A stretch of 35,802 bases of DNA from an uncultured Bacteroidales bacterium. GTDB lineage: Bacteria > Bacteroidota > Bacteroidia > Bacteroidales > Coprobacteraceae. Location: the NCBI GenBank assembly GCA_949297285.1, contig CASFRL010000062.1, positions 1 to 35,802 on the forward strand. The letters run 5' to 3'. A program made the position numbers and the translations under genes. Positions 1-11,216 of the stretch are shown here, in pieces (position 1 is the first letter of the stretch; every line of letters begins with the position of its first letter). The notes beneath the pieces are model-generated. The model saw only the letters and a program-made list of their open reading frames with translations, ran no database searches and was not told the DNA's origin.

Positions 1-44
1 CGCCGATGGTACTGCGCAAAGTGGGAGAGTAGGTCGCCGCCACT
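1..44 (+). rRNA. rrf: 5S ribosomal RNA, 3' end (partial)
   Basis: The first ~44 bases match the conserved 3' part of bacterial 5S rRNA, including the GCCGATGGTACTGC segment and the closing GGGAGAGTAGGTCGCCGCC segment. The 5' two thirds lie outside the window. The exact 3' end is uncertain by a few bases. A rho-independent terminator follows within about 10 bp, as expected at the end of an rRNA operon, so an rrn operon presumably enters from the left on the plus strand. Confidence 0.9.
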
Positions 45-54
45 TTATATAGAG

Positions 55-106
55 ATCGAGGACAGTATAGGGTATAACACCCGGAAGGATTGTCCTCGAT
101 TTTTTT
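55..106 (+). terminator. Terminator of the rRNA operon
   Basis: The arms ATCGAGGACA (55-64) and TGTCCTCGAT (91-100) form a perfect 10-bp stem, followed at once by a run of six T. The 26-nt loop is long, but the stem plus T-run immediately after 5S rRNA makes a rho-independent terminator the clear reading. Confidence 0.85.
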
Positions 107-757
107 ATGTCCATTTTTACCCCTTTTTCCTTCCTCCATTCCTCTCTCTCACGCTCACAGGTCGGCCGCCAAATGCCGACACGCCACCGACAAACACACG
201 TTACCAACACAACACACGAAGAGAGAAACGGACACGGGGAACAACCCCTTTCCGCCTCATGCTTCGAAATGGCCCGTCCTACGCCCTCCTCGTCCTCAAA
301 AAAAAGATTTCTCTCCGACCATGATACACTCTTTTGCCCGTCGATATGAACTGAAATACTTATAGATAGAGCTATTATTGTGTTATCGTTTTTCTCCATG
401 TTTCATCTTTTAAATATATCAATTTGTTATTTCATCTGTTTTGAAATGGGTTTATCTTACAGTTTTTATCCCCTCCCTTATAAAAATGTCCTATAAGTCG
501 CAACAAAATGTCTAATTTGAATTTTTATAAAAAATTAGAATTAAATAATTTGCATTGCGATTTTTTATTGTGTTACTTTGAATGCTCATTCAGAGAACCC
601 CTCTTTTTGAAGTGTCCTATGTGTATGAATATGCAATGGAACGAGGTTCTATCGGGTATATTTACAGTATCTCAAACAAATTGTTTAAGATAGGTATTAT
701 GCCCCTTTTGTTGTTAGAGTATATAGTGAGAGGATAGAATAATAACTGATTAGGTAT
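107..757. other. Gene-free stretch between rRNA operon and nuoA
   Basis: I see no convincing gene here. Short open frames exist (for example 508-693, 61 codons) but have no recognisable domain and no supporting context. The first part, about 110-330, is unusually rich in C and A on the plus strand. The second part, about 360-757, is AT-rich like other intergenic DNA in the window and must hold the promoter of the nuo cluster. I could not find a clean TAnnTTTG box with a properly spaced -33 element, so the promoter is not placed. Confidence 0.5.
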
Positions 758-1108
758 ATGAATTTAGCATTATTTGTCGTTGTTTTTATTACCGGAATAG
801 CACTGGTTGTTGCAGCTATGACTATTGCCGGTTTGATTTCTCCGCGATCATTTAATCCTCAAAAAGGTGAAGCTTATGAGTGCGGTATCCCTACTCGGGG
901 AACTTCTTGGATGCAGTTTAAAGCAGGGTATTATCTTTTTGCAATTCTCTTTTTAATGTTCGATGTAGAAACCGTATTTCTGTTTCCGTGGGCAGTTATT
1001 GTTAGAGACTTGGGAGTTGCAGGATTGATGAGTATTTTATTTTTCTTGATAATACTTGCATTAGGCTTGGCTTATGCTTGGCGGAAAGGAGCTTTGGAAT
1101 GGAAGTGA
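758..1108 (+). CDS. nuoA: NADH-quinone oxidoreductase subunit A (NuoA)
   Basis: Small membrane subunit of respiratory complex I, 116 aa, the normal family length. Three transmembrane helices are visible at about residues 3-25, 60-80 and 88-108. The family loop between helices 1 and 2 is recognisable, with a YECG motif followed by the stretch leading to the [18 protein letters not shown] segment that is characteristic of NuoA/ND3. NuoA lies near the quinone cavity and couples the hydrophilic arm to the proton-pumping membrane arm. It is the first gene of the cluster, and its 3' end overlaps the preferred nuoB start by 10 nt. Confidence 0.97.
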   Translation: MNLALFVVVFITGIALVVAAMTIAGLISPRSFNPQKGEAYECGIPTRGTSWMQFKAGYYLFAILFLMFDVETVFLFPWAVIVRDLGVAGLMSILFFLIILALGLAYAWRKGALEWK

Positions 1109-1686
1109 AAATAAAATCGATGAAGTATGAAGACTTCAAAGACAATGAGTATATTGAACAATTGGTTAAAAAATTGCATGAAGGCGGTGTCAACGTGGTT
1201 GTCGGGAGCCTTGATGAAGCAATTAATTGGGGGCGATCCAATTCATTATGGCCCCTTACGTTTGCAACCAGCTGTTGTGGGATCGAATTTATGTCGTTGG
1301 GGGCAGCCCGTTACGACATGGCCCGTTTCGGCTTTGAGGTAGCTCGTGCCAGTCCTCGTCAAGCCGACTTTATCATGGTTGCCGGAACGATTGTTCATAA
1401 GATGGCTCCGGTTTTGAAGCGTCTGTATGATCAGATGGCAGAGCCGAAATATGTAATCGCTGTGGGTGGTTGTGCCGTTTCCGGAGGTCCGTTTAAGAAT
1501 TCATACCATGTTTTGAAAGGAGTCGAGGAAATTTTGCCGGTCGATGTTTACATACCCGGATGTCCTCCCAGACCTGAAGCCATGTTGTACGGTATGATGC
1601 AGTTACAGCGTAAAATAAAAGTCGAAAAATTCTTTGGTGGAGTAAACCGTCAGGAAAAGAAACCTAAAGATTTTGATGAAGAATAA
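1099..1686 (+). CDS. nuoB: NADH-quinone oxidoreductase subunit B (NuoB)
   Basis: Complex I subunit that binds the terminal iron-sulfur cluster N2, which passes electrons to quinone. The four expected 4Fe-4S ligands are seen with the start used here: the adjacent pair Cys59-Cys60 in TSCCGIEF, Cys125 in GGCAVSGG and Cys155 in PGCPPRPE. I chose ATG at 1099 (195 aa) rather than the upstream in-frame ATG at 1078, because a purine-rich GGAAAGGAG (1083-1091) lies at Shine-Dalgarno distance before 1099 and the upstream option would overlap nuoA by 31 nt. The length is slightly above the ~180-aa norm. Confidence 0.96.
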   Translation: MEVKIKSMKYEDFKDNEYIEQLVKKLHEGGVNVVVGSLDEAINWGRSNSLWPLTFATSCCGIEFMSLGAARYDMARFGFEVARASPRQADFIMVAGTIVHKMAPVLKRLYDQMAEPKYVIAVGGCAVSGGPFKNSYHVLKGVEEILPVDVYIPGCPPRPEAMLYGMMQLQRKIKVEKFFGGVNRQEKKPKDFDEE

Positions 1687-1705
1687 TGATAATTGAATTC
1701 GATTC

Positions 1706-3334
1706 ATGGGAAATATACAAGAAAAAATAAGTGCTTTTTTACCTGAGGCGGTTTTTGAAGAAGGTCAACACCTCACTGCTTTGGTCCCAGCCAATAAACT
1801 GAATGCACTATGTCGCTTTTTGCATGATGATAAAGATCTGCAATTTGATAATTTAGTCTCTCTGATCGGGATGGATTGGGGCGAAACTCTCGGTGTAGTG
1901 TATTACTTGAATTCAACCCAATATAACCATTGGGTGATTTTGAGAGTAGAGACTTCTGACAAAGAGAATCCTCTTCTGTATACGGTATCCGATATTTGGA
2001 AGAATGCCGAGTTGAATGAACGGGAAGTTTATGACTTTTTCGGTATTCGCTTTATCAATCATCCGGATATGCGGCATTTGTTTTTGCGTGAAGACTGGGT
2101 TGGATTCCCTTTCCGTAAAGATTATGATGCTGATCCGAAAATCAATCCTATTCCGACGGACAATGAATCTTCGAATATCGAAACTGTCTCTTTGCGAGAA
2201 GATGCAGAAGGTCGGGTTGTAGAAGAAAAACGGATGATCTTCAAAGAAGATGATTATATTGTAAATATCGGACCGCAGCATCCGGCAACGCATGGTGTTT
2301 TACGTTTTCAGACAGCATTGGACGGAGAGACAATAAAGAAAATCGATGTTCATTGTGGATATATCCATCGGGGAATTGAAAAAATGTGGGAAAGCATGAC
2401 CTATCCACAGACTCTCCATTTGACAGACCGTTTAGATTATCTTTCGGCCCATAACAATCGTCATGCGCTTTGTATGTGTATCGAAGAAGCGATGCAACTC
2501 GAAGTCCCTCAGCGGGCGGTATATATTCGTACGATGATGGATGAGCTGATGCGTGTGTCGTCTCATTTGCTGTTTTTTGCTACCATGTGTATGGACTTGG
2601 GGGCATTGACAGCATTTTTCTACGGATTTAGAGAACGTGAAAAAATCCTGGATATTTTTGAAGATACATGTGGAGCCCGTATGACTATGAATTATAATGT
2701 CATTGGTGGGGTTATCGCAGATATTCATCCCGATTTCCAACGTAAAGTAAAAGAGTTTATAAAAGAGATGCCGGGACGGCTTAAAGAATATCATGAAGTC
2801 TTTTCCGGAAATGTGATAGCACAAAACCGGCTGAAAGGCGTAGGTTTCTTGAGCCGTGAAGATGCAATCAATTATAGCGTGACGGGGCCTTCCGGTCGTG
2901 GATCGGGATGGGCATGTGACGTGCGGAAAAGATCTCCGTATGCGGCTTATGATAAGGTGCAGTTTGATGAAGTATTGTCTGACGAAGGCGATTCGTATGC
3001 CCGTTATATGGTGAGAATGAAAGAGATAGAACAGTCATTGCATATATTGGAGCAATTGGTAGATAACATTCCTGAAGGAGACTATCTGGCTAAGACAAAA
3101 CCGATAATTAAAGTTCCGGAAGGCCGTTACTTTAAAGAAGTTGAAGCAGCCCGTGGTGCTTTTGGCATTTATCTCGAAAGTCGAGGCGACAAATATCCGT
3201 ATCGGCTTAAAGTAAATTCTCCGGGATTCAATTTGGTTGGAGCTGTCGATCACATGACTCGCGGTTCTAAAATTGCCGATTTGATTGCTATCGGAGGATC
3301 GTTGGACTATGTCGTGCCCGATATTGACAGATAA
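1706..3334 (+). CDS. nuoCD: NADH-quinone oxidoreductase subunits C and D, fused (NuoCD)
   Basis: Peripheral-arm subunit of complex I, 542 aa, joining NuoC (about residues 1-145) and NuoD (about 180-542). The NuoC signature is clear around residues 104-140 (NEREVYDFFGI, NHPDMRHL, then FPFRKDY). NuoD begins with IGPQHPATHGVLR (188-200), the loop holding the conserved quinone-site His, followed by TDRLDYLS with the expected quinone-site Tyr. The domains are joined by a charged ~35-residue linker. C-D fusion is common in Bacteroidota and some Proteobacteria. In a standard operon nuoE, nuoF and nuoG would come next; here nuoH follows directly. Confidence 0.97.
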   Translation: MGNIQEKISAFLPEAVFEEGQHLTALVPANKLNALCRFLHDDKDLQFDNLVSLIGMDWGETLGVVYYLNSTQYNHWVILRVETSDKENPLLYTVSDIWKNAELNEREVYDFFGIRFINHPDMRHLFLREDWVGFPFRKDYDADPKINPIPTDNESSNIETVSLREDAEGRVVEEKRMIFKEDDYIVNIGPQHPATHGVLRFQTALDGETIKKIDVHCGYIHRGIEKMWESMTYPQTLHLTDRLDYLSAHNNRHALCMCIEEAMQLEVPQRAVYIRTMMDELMRVSSHLLFFATMCMDLGALTAFFYGFREREKILDIFEDTCGARMTMNYNVIGGVIADIHPDFQRKVKEFIKEMPGRLKEYHEVFSGNVIAQNRLKGVGFLSREDAINYSVTGPSGRGSGWACDVRKRSPYAAYDKVQFDEVLSDEGDSYARYMVRMKEIEQSLHILEQLVDNIPEGDYLAKTKPIIKVPEGRYFKEVEAARGAFGIYLESRGDKYPYRLKVNSPGFNLVGAVDHMTRGSKIADLIAIGGSLDYVVPDIDR

Positions 3335-3369
3335 ACCGAATTTATAAACTTATATAATTGAAATATATC

Positions 3370-4446
3370 ATGTTCGATTTTTCAGTAGTTACCCATTGGA
3401 TAGATACACTGCTACGGCAATGGCTGCCGGAGTGGGGAGCTCTCTTGATTGAATTTGTATTGGTAGGAGTGGTCTTACTTTTGCTTTATGCGGTTATTGC
3501 TTTGGTATTGATTTATGCCGAACGTAAAGTGTGCGCATTTTTTCAATGCCGTTTAGGACCTAACCGGGTAGGCCCTTACGGAATTTTCCAGAGTGTGGCC
3601 GATATGCTCAAAATACTTATTAAAGAGTTAATAGAAATTAAGCATATCGATCGGTTCCTATTCAATCTTGCTCCGTTTTTAGTGATTGTCTCATCGATGT
3701 TGGCTTTTGGTTGTATGCCTTTTGGAAAAGGATTGATTGCAATCGATTTTAATATCGGGGTGTTCTTTATCATGGCTGTTTCTTCGATCGGAGTATTGGG
3801 AATTTTACTGGCCGGATGGTCAAGTAATAATAAATTTACCTTGATCGGTGCTATGCGTAGTGGTGCGCAGATGATCAGTTATGAATTGTCCATAGGACTT
3901 TCGATGTTGACCGTAGTTGTATTTGCAGGAACGATGCAAACCTCCGGTATTATCGAAGCTCAGAACCGAGGCTGGTTTTTATTTACGGGACATATTCCCA
4001 TGCTGATAGCCTTTATTATTTATTTGATTGCCGGGACAGCAGAGACCAACCGTGGCCCGTTTGACTTGCCTGAAGCCGAATCGGAATTGACGGCCGGTTA
4101 CCATACCGAATATTCGGGAATTCATTTCGGCTTCTATTACTTGGCCGAATATCTGAATTTGTTTATTGTTTCCGGTATTGCCAGTTTACTGTTTTTAGGA
4201 GGTTGGATGCCTTTCCATATCGGTGGATGGGATGCTTTCAATCAGGTTATGGACTATATTCCTTCTGTAATCTGGTTTTTTGGAAAAACTGCGGTCGTAA
4301 TGTTCATTATCATGTGGTTTAAGTGGACATTCCCCCGGTTGCGTATCGACCAGTTGCTTCACCTTGAGTGGAAATACTTGGTACCAATAGGTTTGGTTAA
4401 TTTGATACTTATGACTTTGGTCGTTATGTTCGGCTGGCATTTCTAA
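3370..4446 (+). CDS. nuoH: NADH-quinone oxidoreductase subunit H (NuoH)
   Basis: Integral membrane subunit of complex I at the junction of the two arms, forming part of the quinone channel. About eight transmembrane helices are visible. Family motifs are the [20 protein letters not shown] segment and the [19 protein letters not shown] segment; the latter usually reads [16 protein letters not shown], so one Ala is Gly here. An open frame extends to a TTG at 3358, but ATG at 3370 (358 aa, [10 protein letters not shown]) is preferred. It is the last nuo gene before the cluster is interrupted by the ATP synthase genes, 45 bp downstream. Confidence 0.95.
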   Translation: MFDFSVVTHWIDTLLRQWLPEWGALLIEFVLVGVVLLLLYAVIALVLIYAERKVCAFFQCRLGPNRVGPYGIFQSVADMLKILIKELIEIKHIDRFLFNLAPFLVIVSSMLAFGCMPFGKGLIAIDFNIGVFFIMAVSSIGVLGILLAGWSSNNKFTLIGAMRSGAQMISYELSIGLSMLTVVVFAGTMQTSGIIEAQNRGWFLFTGHIPMLIAFIIYLIAGTAETNRGPFDLPEAESELTAGYHTEYSGIHFGFYYLAEYLNLFIVSGIASLLFLGGWMPFHIGGWDAFNQVMDYIPSVIWFFGKTAVVMFIIMWFKWTFPRLRIDQLLHLEWKYLVPIGLVNLILMTLVVMFGWHF

Positions 4447-4462
4447 ATTAAGTAACGCTGCC

Positions 4463-4474
4463 GTTTATATAAAC
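4463..4474. repeat. 12-bp palindrome at the nuoH-atpD junction
   Basis: GTTTATATAAAC is a perfect palindrome in the 45-bp gap between nuoH and atpD. It has no T-run or GC-rich stem, so it does not look like a terminator. It could be an operator, part of an internal promoter, or chance in AT-rich DNA. Confidence 0.3.
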
Positions 4475-4488
4475 CGTTTAAAAGATGA

Positions 4489-6003
<1,515 letters not shown>

Positions 6004-6012
6004 GGATTAACT

Positions 6013-6246
6013 ATGAATCTTGAAATTATATCTTCAGAAGGAATCGTATTTCAGGGAGAAGTGAGTAAAGTAACTTTTCCGGGAACACTCGGTTCGTTCA
6101 CCGTATTGGAAGATCACGCATCTTTGCTTTCGACCTTGGTGGCGGGTGTAATAGAATATGAAACCGGCGGAGAGCTTAAAACCGTTACTATCGACGGAGG
6201 ATTTGTAGATGTAAACCATAACCGGATCGCTGTTTGCCTTCGTTAA
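6013..6246 (+). CDS. atpC: F1Fo ATP synthase subunit epsilon, short form (AtpC)
   Basis: Rotor-stalk subunit epsilon, only 77 aa. The whole chain matches the N-terminal beta-sandwich domain (SEGIVFQGEVSKVTFPGTLG, then DHASLLSTL, ending after the GGFVDV strand). The C-terminal two-helix domain of typical epsilon (about 130-140 aa), which can inhibit ATP hydrolysis in many bacteria, is absent. The stop at 6244-6246 is followed by a 47-bp gap to atpB, with no sign of a lost downstream domain in another frame. Short epsilon subunits are known in Bacteroidota and green sulfur bacteria. Confidence 0.93.
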   Translation: MNLEIISSEGIVFQGEVSKVTFPGTLGSFTVLEDHASLLSTLVAGVIEYETGGELKTVTIDGGFVDVNHNRIAVCLR

Positions 6247-6293
6247 GAGGTGCACGTGTTCGGGACAAGTTTATTGCAAAAAGAGAAAATAAA

Positions 6294-7364
6294 ATGAAGC
6301 ATACTTTAATATATTGGATGGGTTTATTCCTTTTTCTGATGATTCCTTTTACGGTATCTGCATCGGAAGAAGAAGAGCCGTTCAATGCTAAAGAGGCGAT
6401 TTTTGAGCACTTGCTCGATAATTACGGGTGGGAAATACCTTTCTCTCACAATCGTATGGCATTACCGGTGATTGTCCGTGATTATAAGGGTGATTGGTCG
6501 GTTTTCAGTTCGAAACGTCTGGAAAACAAAAATTCCTATAATGGATATTTTATCGCTCAAGATGGAGATTATAAGGGAAAAATCGTAGGTCTTGATGCTG
6601 CAGGAAAAGAATATCGTCCGATCGATATATCGATTACAAAAAATGTAATGGCGCTTTTCATAACAGCGTTAGTGATGTTTTTGTTATTTTTCCCATTGTC
6701 CCGATGGTATAAAAAACATCCTTATAAGGCTCCGCGCCGTTGGTTAGGGGCAATAGAGGTTGTCGTAGATATGATTTATAAAGATATGATCAAGCCTATT
6801 TTGGGGAAAGATGCTCGTTTTTTTGCCCCTTATTTGCTGACACTCTTTTTCTTTATACTTTGTATCAATGTCTTGGGAATGATTGTCATATTCCCGGGAG
6901 GTGCTAATTTGTCTGGAAATATTTCGATTACTATGGTGTTGGCCATTTGTACGTTTTTGGCCGTTAATCTTTTTGGAACAAAGCATTATTGGAAAGATTT
7001 GTTCTGGCCTGAAGTACCGATGTGGATGAAATGTCCGATACCCTTGATGCCTGTTATCGAAATATTCGGAGTATTTACAAAACCGGTTGCGTTGATGATT
7101 CGTTTGTTTGCCAATATGTTGGGGGGTCATCTTATCGTGTTGGTTTTGATTTCGCTCATTTTTATATTTGGAACCATGGGGGCTGCAGTCTTAGCGGGGA
7201 CAACAGTTTTATCTGTCGCTTTTTCCCTGTTTATGAACATATTGCATCTCCTTATCTGTTTTATTCAAGCTTATGTCTTCACCATGTTGTCTACCATATT
7301 TATCAGTTTGGCACGCGTAAGCGGTGAAGAAAAAAATAATAACGAAAAAGAAATAAATGTATAA
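6294..7364 (+). CDS. atpB: F1Fo ATP synthase subunit a (AtpB)
   Basis: Membrane stator subunit a, which forms the ion half-channels. ATG at 6294 (356 aa) is preferred over 6234, because it begins a credible signal peptide or first helix (MKHTLIYWMGLFLFLMIPFTVSA) and does not run back into atpC. The essential stator Arg is Arg270 in KPVALMIRLFANMLGGH. An extracytoplasmic region of about 100 residues (22-115) precedes the family core; such long N-terminal regions are usual in Bacteroidota-type AtpB. No atpI-like gene lies between atpC and atpB. Confidence 0.95.
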   Translation: MKHTLIYWMGLFLFLMIPFTVSASEEEEPFNAKEAIFEHLLDNYGWEIPFSHNRMALPVIVRDYKGDWSVFSSKRLENKNSYNGYFIAQDGDYKGKIVGLDAAGKEYRPIDISITKNVMALFITALVMFLLFFPLSRWYKKHPYKAPRRWLGAIEVVVDMIYKDMIKPILGKDARFFAPYLLTLFFFILCINVLGMIVIFPGGANLSGNISITMVLAICTFLAVNLFGTKHYWKDLFWPEVPMWMKCPIPLMPVIEIFGVFTKPVALMIRLFANMLGGHLIVLVLISLIFIFGTMGAAVLAGTTVLSVAFSLFMNILHLLICFIQAYVFTMLSTIFISLARVSGEEKNNNEKEINV

Positions 7365-7376
7365 CTTAAAAATTAG

Positions 7377-7637
<261 letters not shown>

Positions 7638-7643
7638 TAAGTT

Positions 7644-8141
7644 ATGGAACTGTTTAAGCCTGAATTTGGGCTGGTGTTCTGGATGTTTTTTGTAATGGTG
7701 GTAATTTTTGCCATACTTGCAAAATACGCTTGGCCTTATATCATTCGCAGTATCGACAATCGTGCCGATCTCATCGATAAAGGCGTAGAATATGCGCAAG
7801 ATGCAAAAACCCAGTTAGATGAAGCAGCCAAGAATGCACAAGCCCTATTGGCAGAGGCGCAACGTCAACAGATGGATATTCTTCGGGAAGCCGCCCAAAT
7901 GAAGTCTCAGATTATAGAAGAGGCAAAAAAGGCTGCTTCTGTAGAGGCCAAGAAGGTGATGGACGCTGCTGCTCTTTCGATCGAGCAAGCTCGAAAAGAG
8001 TCAGAACAACAGTTCCGTACCGAAGTCAGTGCATTTGCTTTACAAATTGCTGAGAAATTGATGCGGAAAGAGTTGTCGAATGATAAGACTCAGATTGAGA
8101 TGATCGACAAACTGCTGAATGATATTGAGAACAAAAACTAA
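7644..8141 (+). CDS. atpF: F1Fo ATP synthase subunit b (AtpF)
   Basis: Peripheral stalk subunit b, 165 aa. One N-terminal transmembrane helix (about residues 8-30) is followed by a long charged helix rich in Ala, Glu, Lys and Gln (about 35-160). This is the usual architecture that dimerises and connects subunit a to delta and F1. There is a 6-bp gap on each side, to atpE and atpH, typical of the atp block. Confidence 0.95.
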   Translation: MELFKPEFGLVFWMFFVMVVIFAILAKYAWPYIIRSIDNRADLIDKGVEYAQDAKTQLDEAAKNAQALLAEAQRQQMDILREAAQMKSQIIEEAKKAASVEAKKVMDAAALSIEQARKESEQQFRTEVSAFALQIAEKLMRKELSNDKTQIEMIDKLLNDIENKN

Positions 8142-8147
8142 AAGGAC

Positions 8148-8699
8148 ATGGACGAAGGGCTGATTTCACGTAGATATGCTAAGGCCTTGCTCAAGTTTGC
8201 ACAGGAACGAGGTACTACAGACCATATATATGAGGTGGTAAAAAAGTTTGAAGAAAACTTTGTTTCTCATCCTGAATTGCAGAAGGCGATGTTGAATCCG
8301 GTACTTTCTGCAAAGGATAAAGAGAATCTCCTTATTGCCGCCGTCGGGACGGATGCGGGAGTAGATTACCTTCGTTTTGTTCGTTTAGTAATCCATAATC
8401 GGCGTGAATCATATATTCGCCAGATTTGCCTGATGTATCAGGAACTTTATCGAGAGTTGAAACAAATCGCTCAGGTACGTATTATTACGGCTATGGAGTT
8501 GAATAAAGAGACAATCGATAAAATAAAGTCTCTTATTTTGCAGAAAGCAAACCATGAGATCGAGTTTGTCTATGAGATCGATCCTTCTATTATCGGAGGG
8601 TTTATCGTGCGGGTTGACTCGATGCAGTTGGATGCTTCTGTAAGTAGGGAACTTAAATTATTGCGTTTAAAATTACTAAGCAGCAAAAAGCAATTATGA
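8148..8699 (+). CDS. atpH: F1Fo ATP synthase subunit delta (AtpH)
   Basis: Stator subunit delta (OSCP type), 183 aa, which joins the peripheral stalk to the top of F1. The N-terminal helical domain starts with [16 protein letters not shown], the family's opening pattern. The C-terminal part carries the conserved [18 protein letters not shown] segment (about residues 148-165). Its stop overlaps the atpA start (ATGA, 8696-8699), which suggests coupled translation. Confidence 0.95.
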   Translation: MDEGLISRRYAKALLKFAQERGTTDHIYEVVKKFEENFVSHPELQKAMLNPVLSAKDKENLLIAAVGTDAGVDYLRFVRLVIHNRRESYIRQICLMYQELYRELKQIAQVRIITAMELNKETIDKIKSLILQKANHEIEFVYEIDPSIIGGFIVRVDSMQLDASVSRELKLLRLKLLSSKKQL

Positions 8700-10273
8700 T
8701 AAAACCAAACGAGATATCCGATATTTTGAAACAACAACTTGAAGAGGTCGATACTAAAATCGACTTTGAAGAAGTTGGTACTGTCCTTGAAGTGGGCGAT
8801 GGTGTTGCCCATGTATTCGGGTTAGATAATGTTCGCTCAAGCGAGTTGATCGAGTTTGAAAACGGCGTGCGTGGTGTAGCGATGAACCTTGAAGAAAGTA
8901 ACGTGGGAGTAATCCTTATGGGGGCTACAAACAAGGTGAAGGAGAACATGACGGTGCGTCGTACGGGAGAGATCGCATCTATTCCTGTGGGTGAAGGTTT
9001 GTTGGGGCGTGTCATTAATACATTGGGAGAACCGATTGATGGAGCCGGGCCAATTGAAGGAGAGACCGTCTTGTTGCCCCTTGATCGTAAAGCTCCGGGT
9101 GTAATTTTCCGCCAACCCGTGACTCAACCTTTGCAAACGGGAATTAAAGCTATCGACTCTATGGTCCCTATCGGACGCGGTCAACGGGAGCTGATTATCG
9201 GTGACCGGCAGACCGGAAAAACTTCGATTGCCGTCGATACGATTTTGAACCAACGCGATAATTATTTAGCCGGTGATCCTGTATATTGCATTTATGTAGC
9301 CATCGGCCAAAAAGCATCCTCTGTTGCTTCTTTGGTCAATACATTGCGTGAACATGGTGCATTGGAATATACAATCGTACTCGCCGCGAATGCATCCGAC
9401 TCTGCCTCGATGAGATATTATGCTCCTTTTGCCGGTGCTACTATTGGAGAATTTTTCAGAGATAGCGGACGTCATGCATTGGTTGTTTATGATGATTTGT
9501 CTAAGCAAGCCGTTGCTTATCGTGAAATATCTTTGATTTTGCGTCGTCCTTCAGGACGTGAAGCTTATCCGGGTGATATATTCTATTTGCACTCTCGTTT
9601 ATTGGAACGTGCTGCAAAAATTATTGCAAACGATAAAGTGGCCGAAACCATGAACGATTTGCCTGCGGTTCTCAAACCAATGGTAAAAGGTGGAGGATCG
9701 TTGACGGCTTTGCCTATTATTGAAACTCAGGCCGGAGACGTTTCTGCTTATATCCCTACAAATGTAATTTCGATTACCGATGGTCAAATCTTCCTCGAAA
9801 CAGGGTTGTTTAATCAAGGAATGCGTCCTGCCATCAATGTCGGGATATCCGTATCTCGTGTGGGAGGAAATGCTCAAGTGAAAGCAATGAAAAAAGTTGC
9901 GGGAACCTTGAAAATCGACCAAGCTCAGTACCGGGAATTAGAGTCGTTCTCTAAGTTCGGAGGCGATCTTGACCCTGTTACCGAAATGGTGATCGACAAA
10001 GGACGTAAGAACAGTATGATCCTTGTTCAGCCACAATATTCTCCAATGCGGGTAGAAGAGGAAATCGCTATAATTTATTGTGGTACGAAAGGTCTGTTGA
10101 GAAATGTCCCATTGGATAAAGTTGCAGAATTTGAGAAAGTATTTTTACAAATACTGAGAACAAAATATAAGACAGAAGTTTTAGATGAACTTCGTGCCGG
10201 CAAATTGACCGAAGATATTGAAAAATGTCTTCAGCGTGTTGCCGCTGATGTCACAAACCGATTTAAGGCTTAG
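8696..10273 (+). CDS. atpA: F1Fo ATP synthase subunit alpha (AtpA)
   Basis: Non-catalytic nucleotide-binding alpha subunit of F1, 525 aa. The Walker A loop GDRQTGKT is at residues 169-176. The strongly conserved [12 protein letters not shown] segment supplies the arginine finger to the beta active site. The N-terminal barrel and the C-terminal helical domain are both complete. The gene overlaps atpH by 4 nt and is followed after 5 bp by atpG. Confidence 0.98.
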   Translation: MIKPNEISDILKQQLEEVDTKIDFEEVGTVLEVGDGVAHVFGLDNVRSSELIEFENGVRGVAMNLEESNVGVILMGATNKVKENMTVRRTGEIASIPVGEGLLGRVINTLGEPIDGAGPIEGETVLLPLDRKAPGVIFRQPVTQPLQTGIKAIDSMVPIGRGQRELIIGDRQTGKTSIAVDTILNQRDNYLAGDPVYCIYVAIGQKASSVASLVNTLREHGALEYTIVLAANASDSASMRYYAPFAGATIGEFFRDSGRHALVVYDDLSKQAVAYREISLILRRPSGREAYPGDIFYLHSRLLERAAKIIANDKVAETMNDLPAVLKPMVKGGGSLTALPIIETQAGDVSAYIPTNVISITDGQIFLETGLFNQGMRPAINVGISVSRVGGNAQVKAMKKVAGTLKIDQAQYRELESFSKFGGDLDPVTEMVIDKGRKNSMILVQPQYSPMRVEEEIAIIYCGTKGLLRNVPLDKVAEFEKVFLQILRTKYKTEVLDELRAGKLTEDIEKCLQRVAADVTNRFKA

Positions 10274-10278
10274 GTATT

Positions 10279-11163
10279 ATGTCAACAATGCGCGAATTGA
10301 AGGGAAGAATCGGATCTGTCCAGTCTTCCCAAAAAATTACCAGTGCTATGAAGATGATCTCTTCGGCAAAATTGCGAAAAGCAGAGTCTGCTTTGAAACG
10401 CATTGTGCCGTTTCGGGATCAGATACAAAGTACGATTAATAATTTGCTGGGAGCCGATAGTGACTATCAATCGCCGTTGACCGAACAACGTCCCGTTCAA
10501 CGGGTTGCCTTTGTCATTTTCGGTTCTGATGAGGGTCTTTGTGGAGCATTCAATATCCAACTTTACAAGGCTTTTACCGATTCTATCGATGCTCTGCGTG
10601 AGTCGTCGACTTCCCCGATAGAGATAACGGTGTATCCGGTCGGGGGGAAAATTAAATCTTTAGTTGCAAAAACTCCGGGTATAAAAGTTCGTCCGGTAGA
10701 GTATGTCTCTTCGAAAAGTTCTCCTGAAACATTGAAGCAATTTTCCGATGAGTTGACAACGGCTTTTCTTTCCCAAGAGTTCGACCGTATAGAGATTGTA
10801 TATGCATACTATAAAAGTGTAGCTTCGCAATTGGCGAAAACACGACAACTTCTTCCGATAAGTACCGATGAGTTCTTGTCCGATGCAAAAACATATCGGA
10901 ATACTCCTTATATTTATGAACCAGACCGTTCTACGATATTTGAGTTGGTACTTCCGCTCTTTGTGCGTTCAACATTGCAAGAGTCTTGTTATCAGAGTCG
11001 GACCTCGGAACAAGCTGCCCGTATTATGGCAATGCAAATGGCAAGCGATAACGCCAAGAATTTATTGGAAGACTTACAGCTTGAATACAATAAGTTGCGG
11101 CAGCAAGGTATTACGACCGAACTACTGGATATTTTGGGTGGAACAGTTAAGGATAATGAGTAG
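10279..11163 (+). CDS. atpG: F1Fo ATP synthase subunit gamma (AtpG)
   Basis: Central rotor shaft of F1, 294 aa. The N-terminal helix carries the family pattern RELKGRIGSVQSSQKITSAM and the C-terminal helix carries ASDNAKNLLEDLQLEYNKLR; these form the coiled coil inside the alpha-beta ring. The central Rossmann-like part includes GSDEGLCGAFN. It is the last gene of the embedded atp block. The 53-bp gap to nuoI shows no hairpin with a T-run. Confidence 0.96.
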   Translation: MSTMRELKGRIGSVQSSQKITSAMKMISSAKLRKAESALKRIVPFRDQIQSTINNLLGADSDYQSPLTEQRPVQRVAFVIFGSDEGLCGAFNIQLYKAFTDSIDALRESSTSPIEITVYPVGGKIKSLVAKTPGIKVRPVEYVSSKSSPETLKQFSDELTTAFLSQEFDRIEIVYAYYKSVASQLAKTRQLLPISTDEFLSDAKTYRNTPYIYEPDRSTIFELVLPLFVRSTLQESCYQSRTSEQAARIMAMQMASDNAKNLLEDLQLEYNKLRQQGITTELLDILGGTVKDNE

Positions 11164-11216
11164 TCGAATAAAAGAAAAAGTAAGATTCAAAAAAATATAG
11201 TTGCGAAAACATAGAA

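Noticed and set aside
90..365. Overlapping plus-strand open frames after the rRNA terminator
   Set aside because: They sit in a C-skewed low-complexity stretch, start within or beside the terminator, and show no domain. The absence of stops follows from base composition.
508..693. A 61-codon open frame before nuoA with several Cys residues
   Set aside because: No recognisable motif (the Cys spacing does not form a clear zinc site), AT-rich base use unlike neighbouring genes, and no start signals. Kept only as intergenic.
1706..3357. Possible hidden or degraded nuoE, nuoF or nuoG between nuoCD and nuoH
   Set aside because: The gap after nuoCD is about 35 bp and no frame there or elsewhere in the window shows flavin, NADH or N1a/N3 cluster motifs.
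6246..6293. Possible lost C-terminal part of epsilon or a small atpI-like gene
   Set aside because: Only 47 bp, no frame continues the family pattern, and no membrane segment other than the AtpB N-terminus is present.
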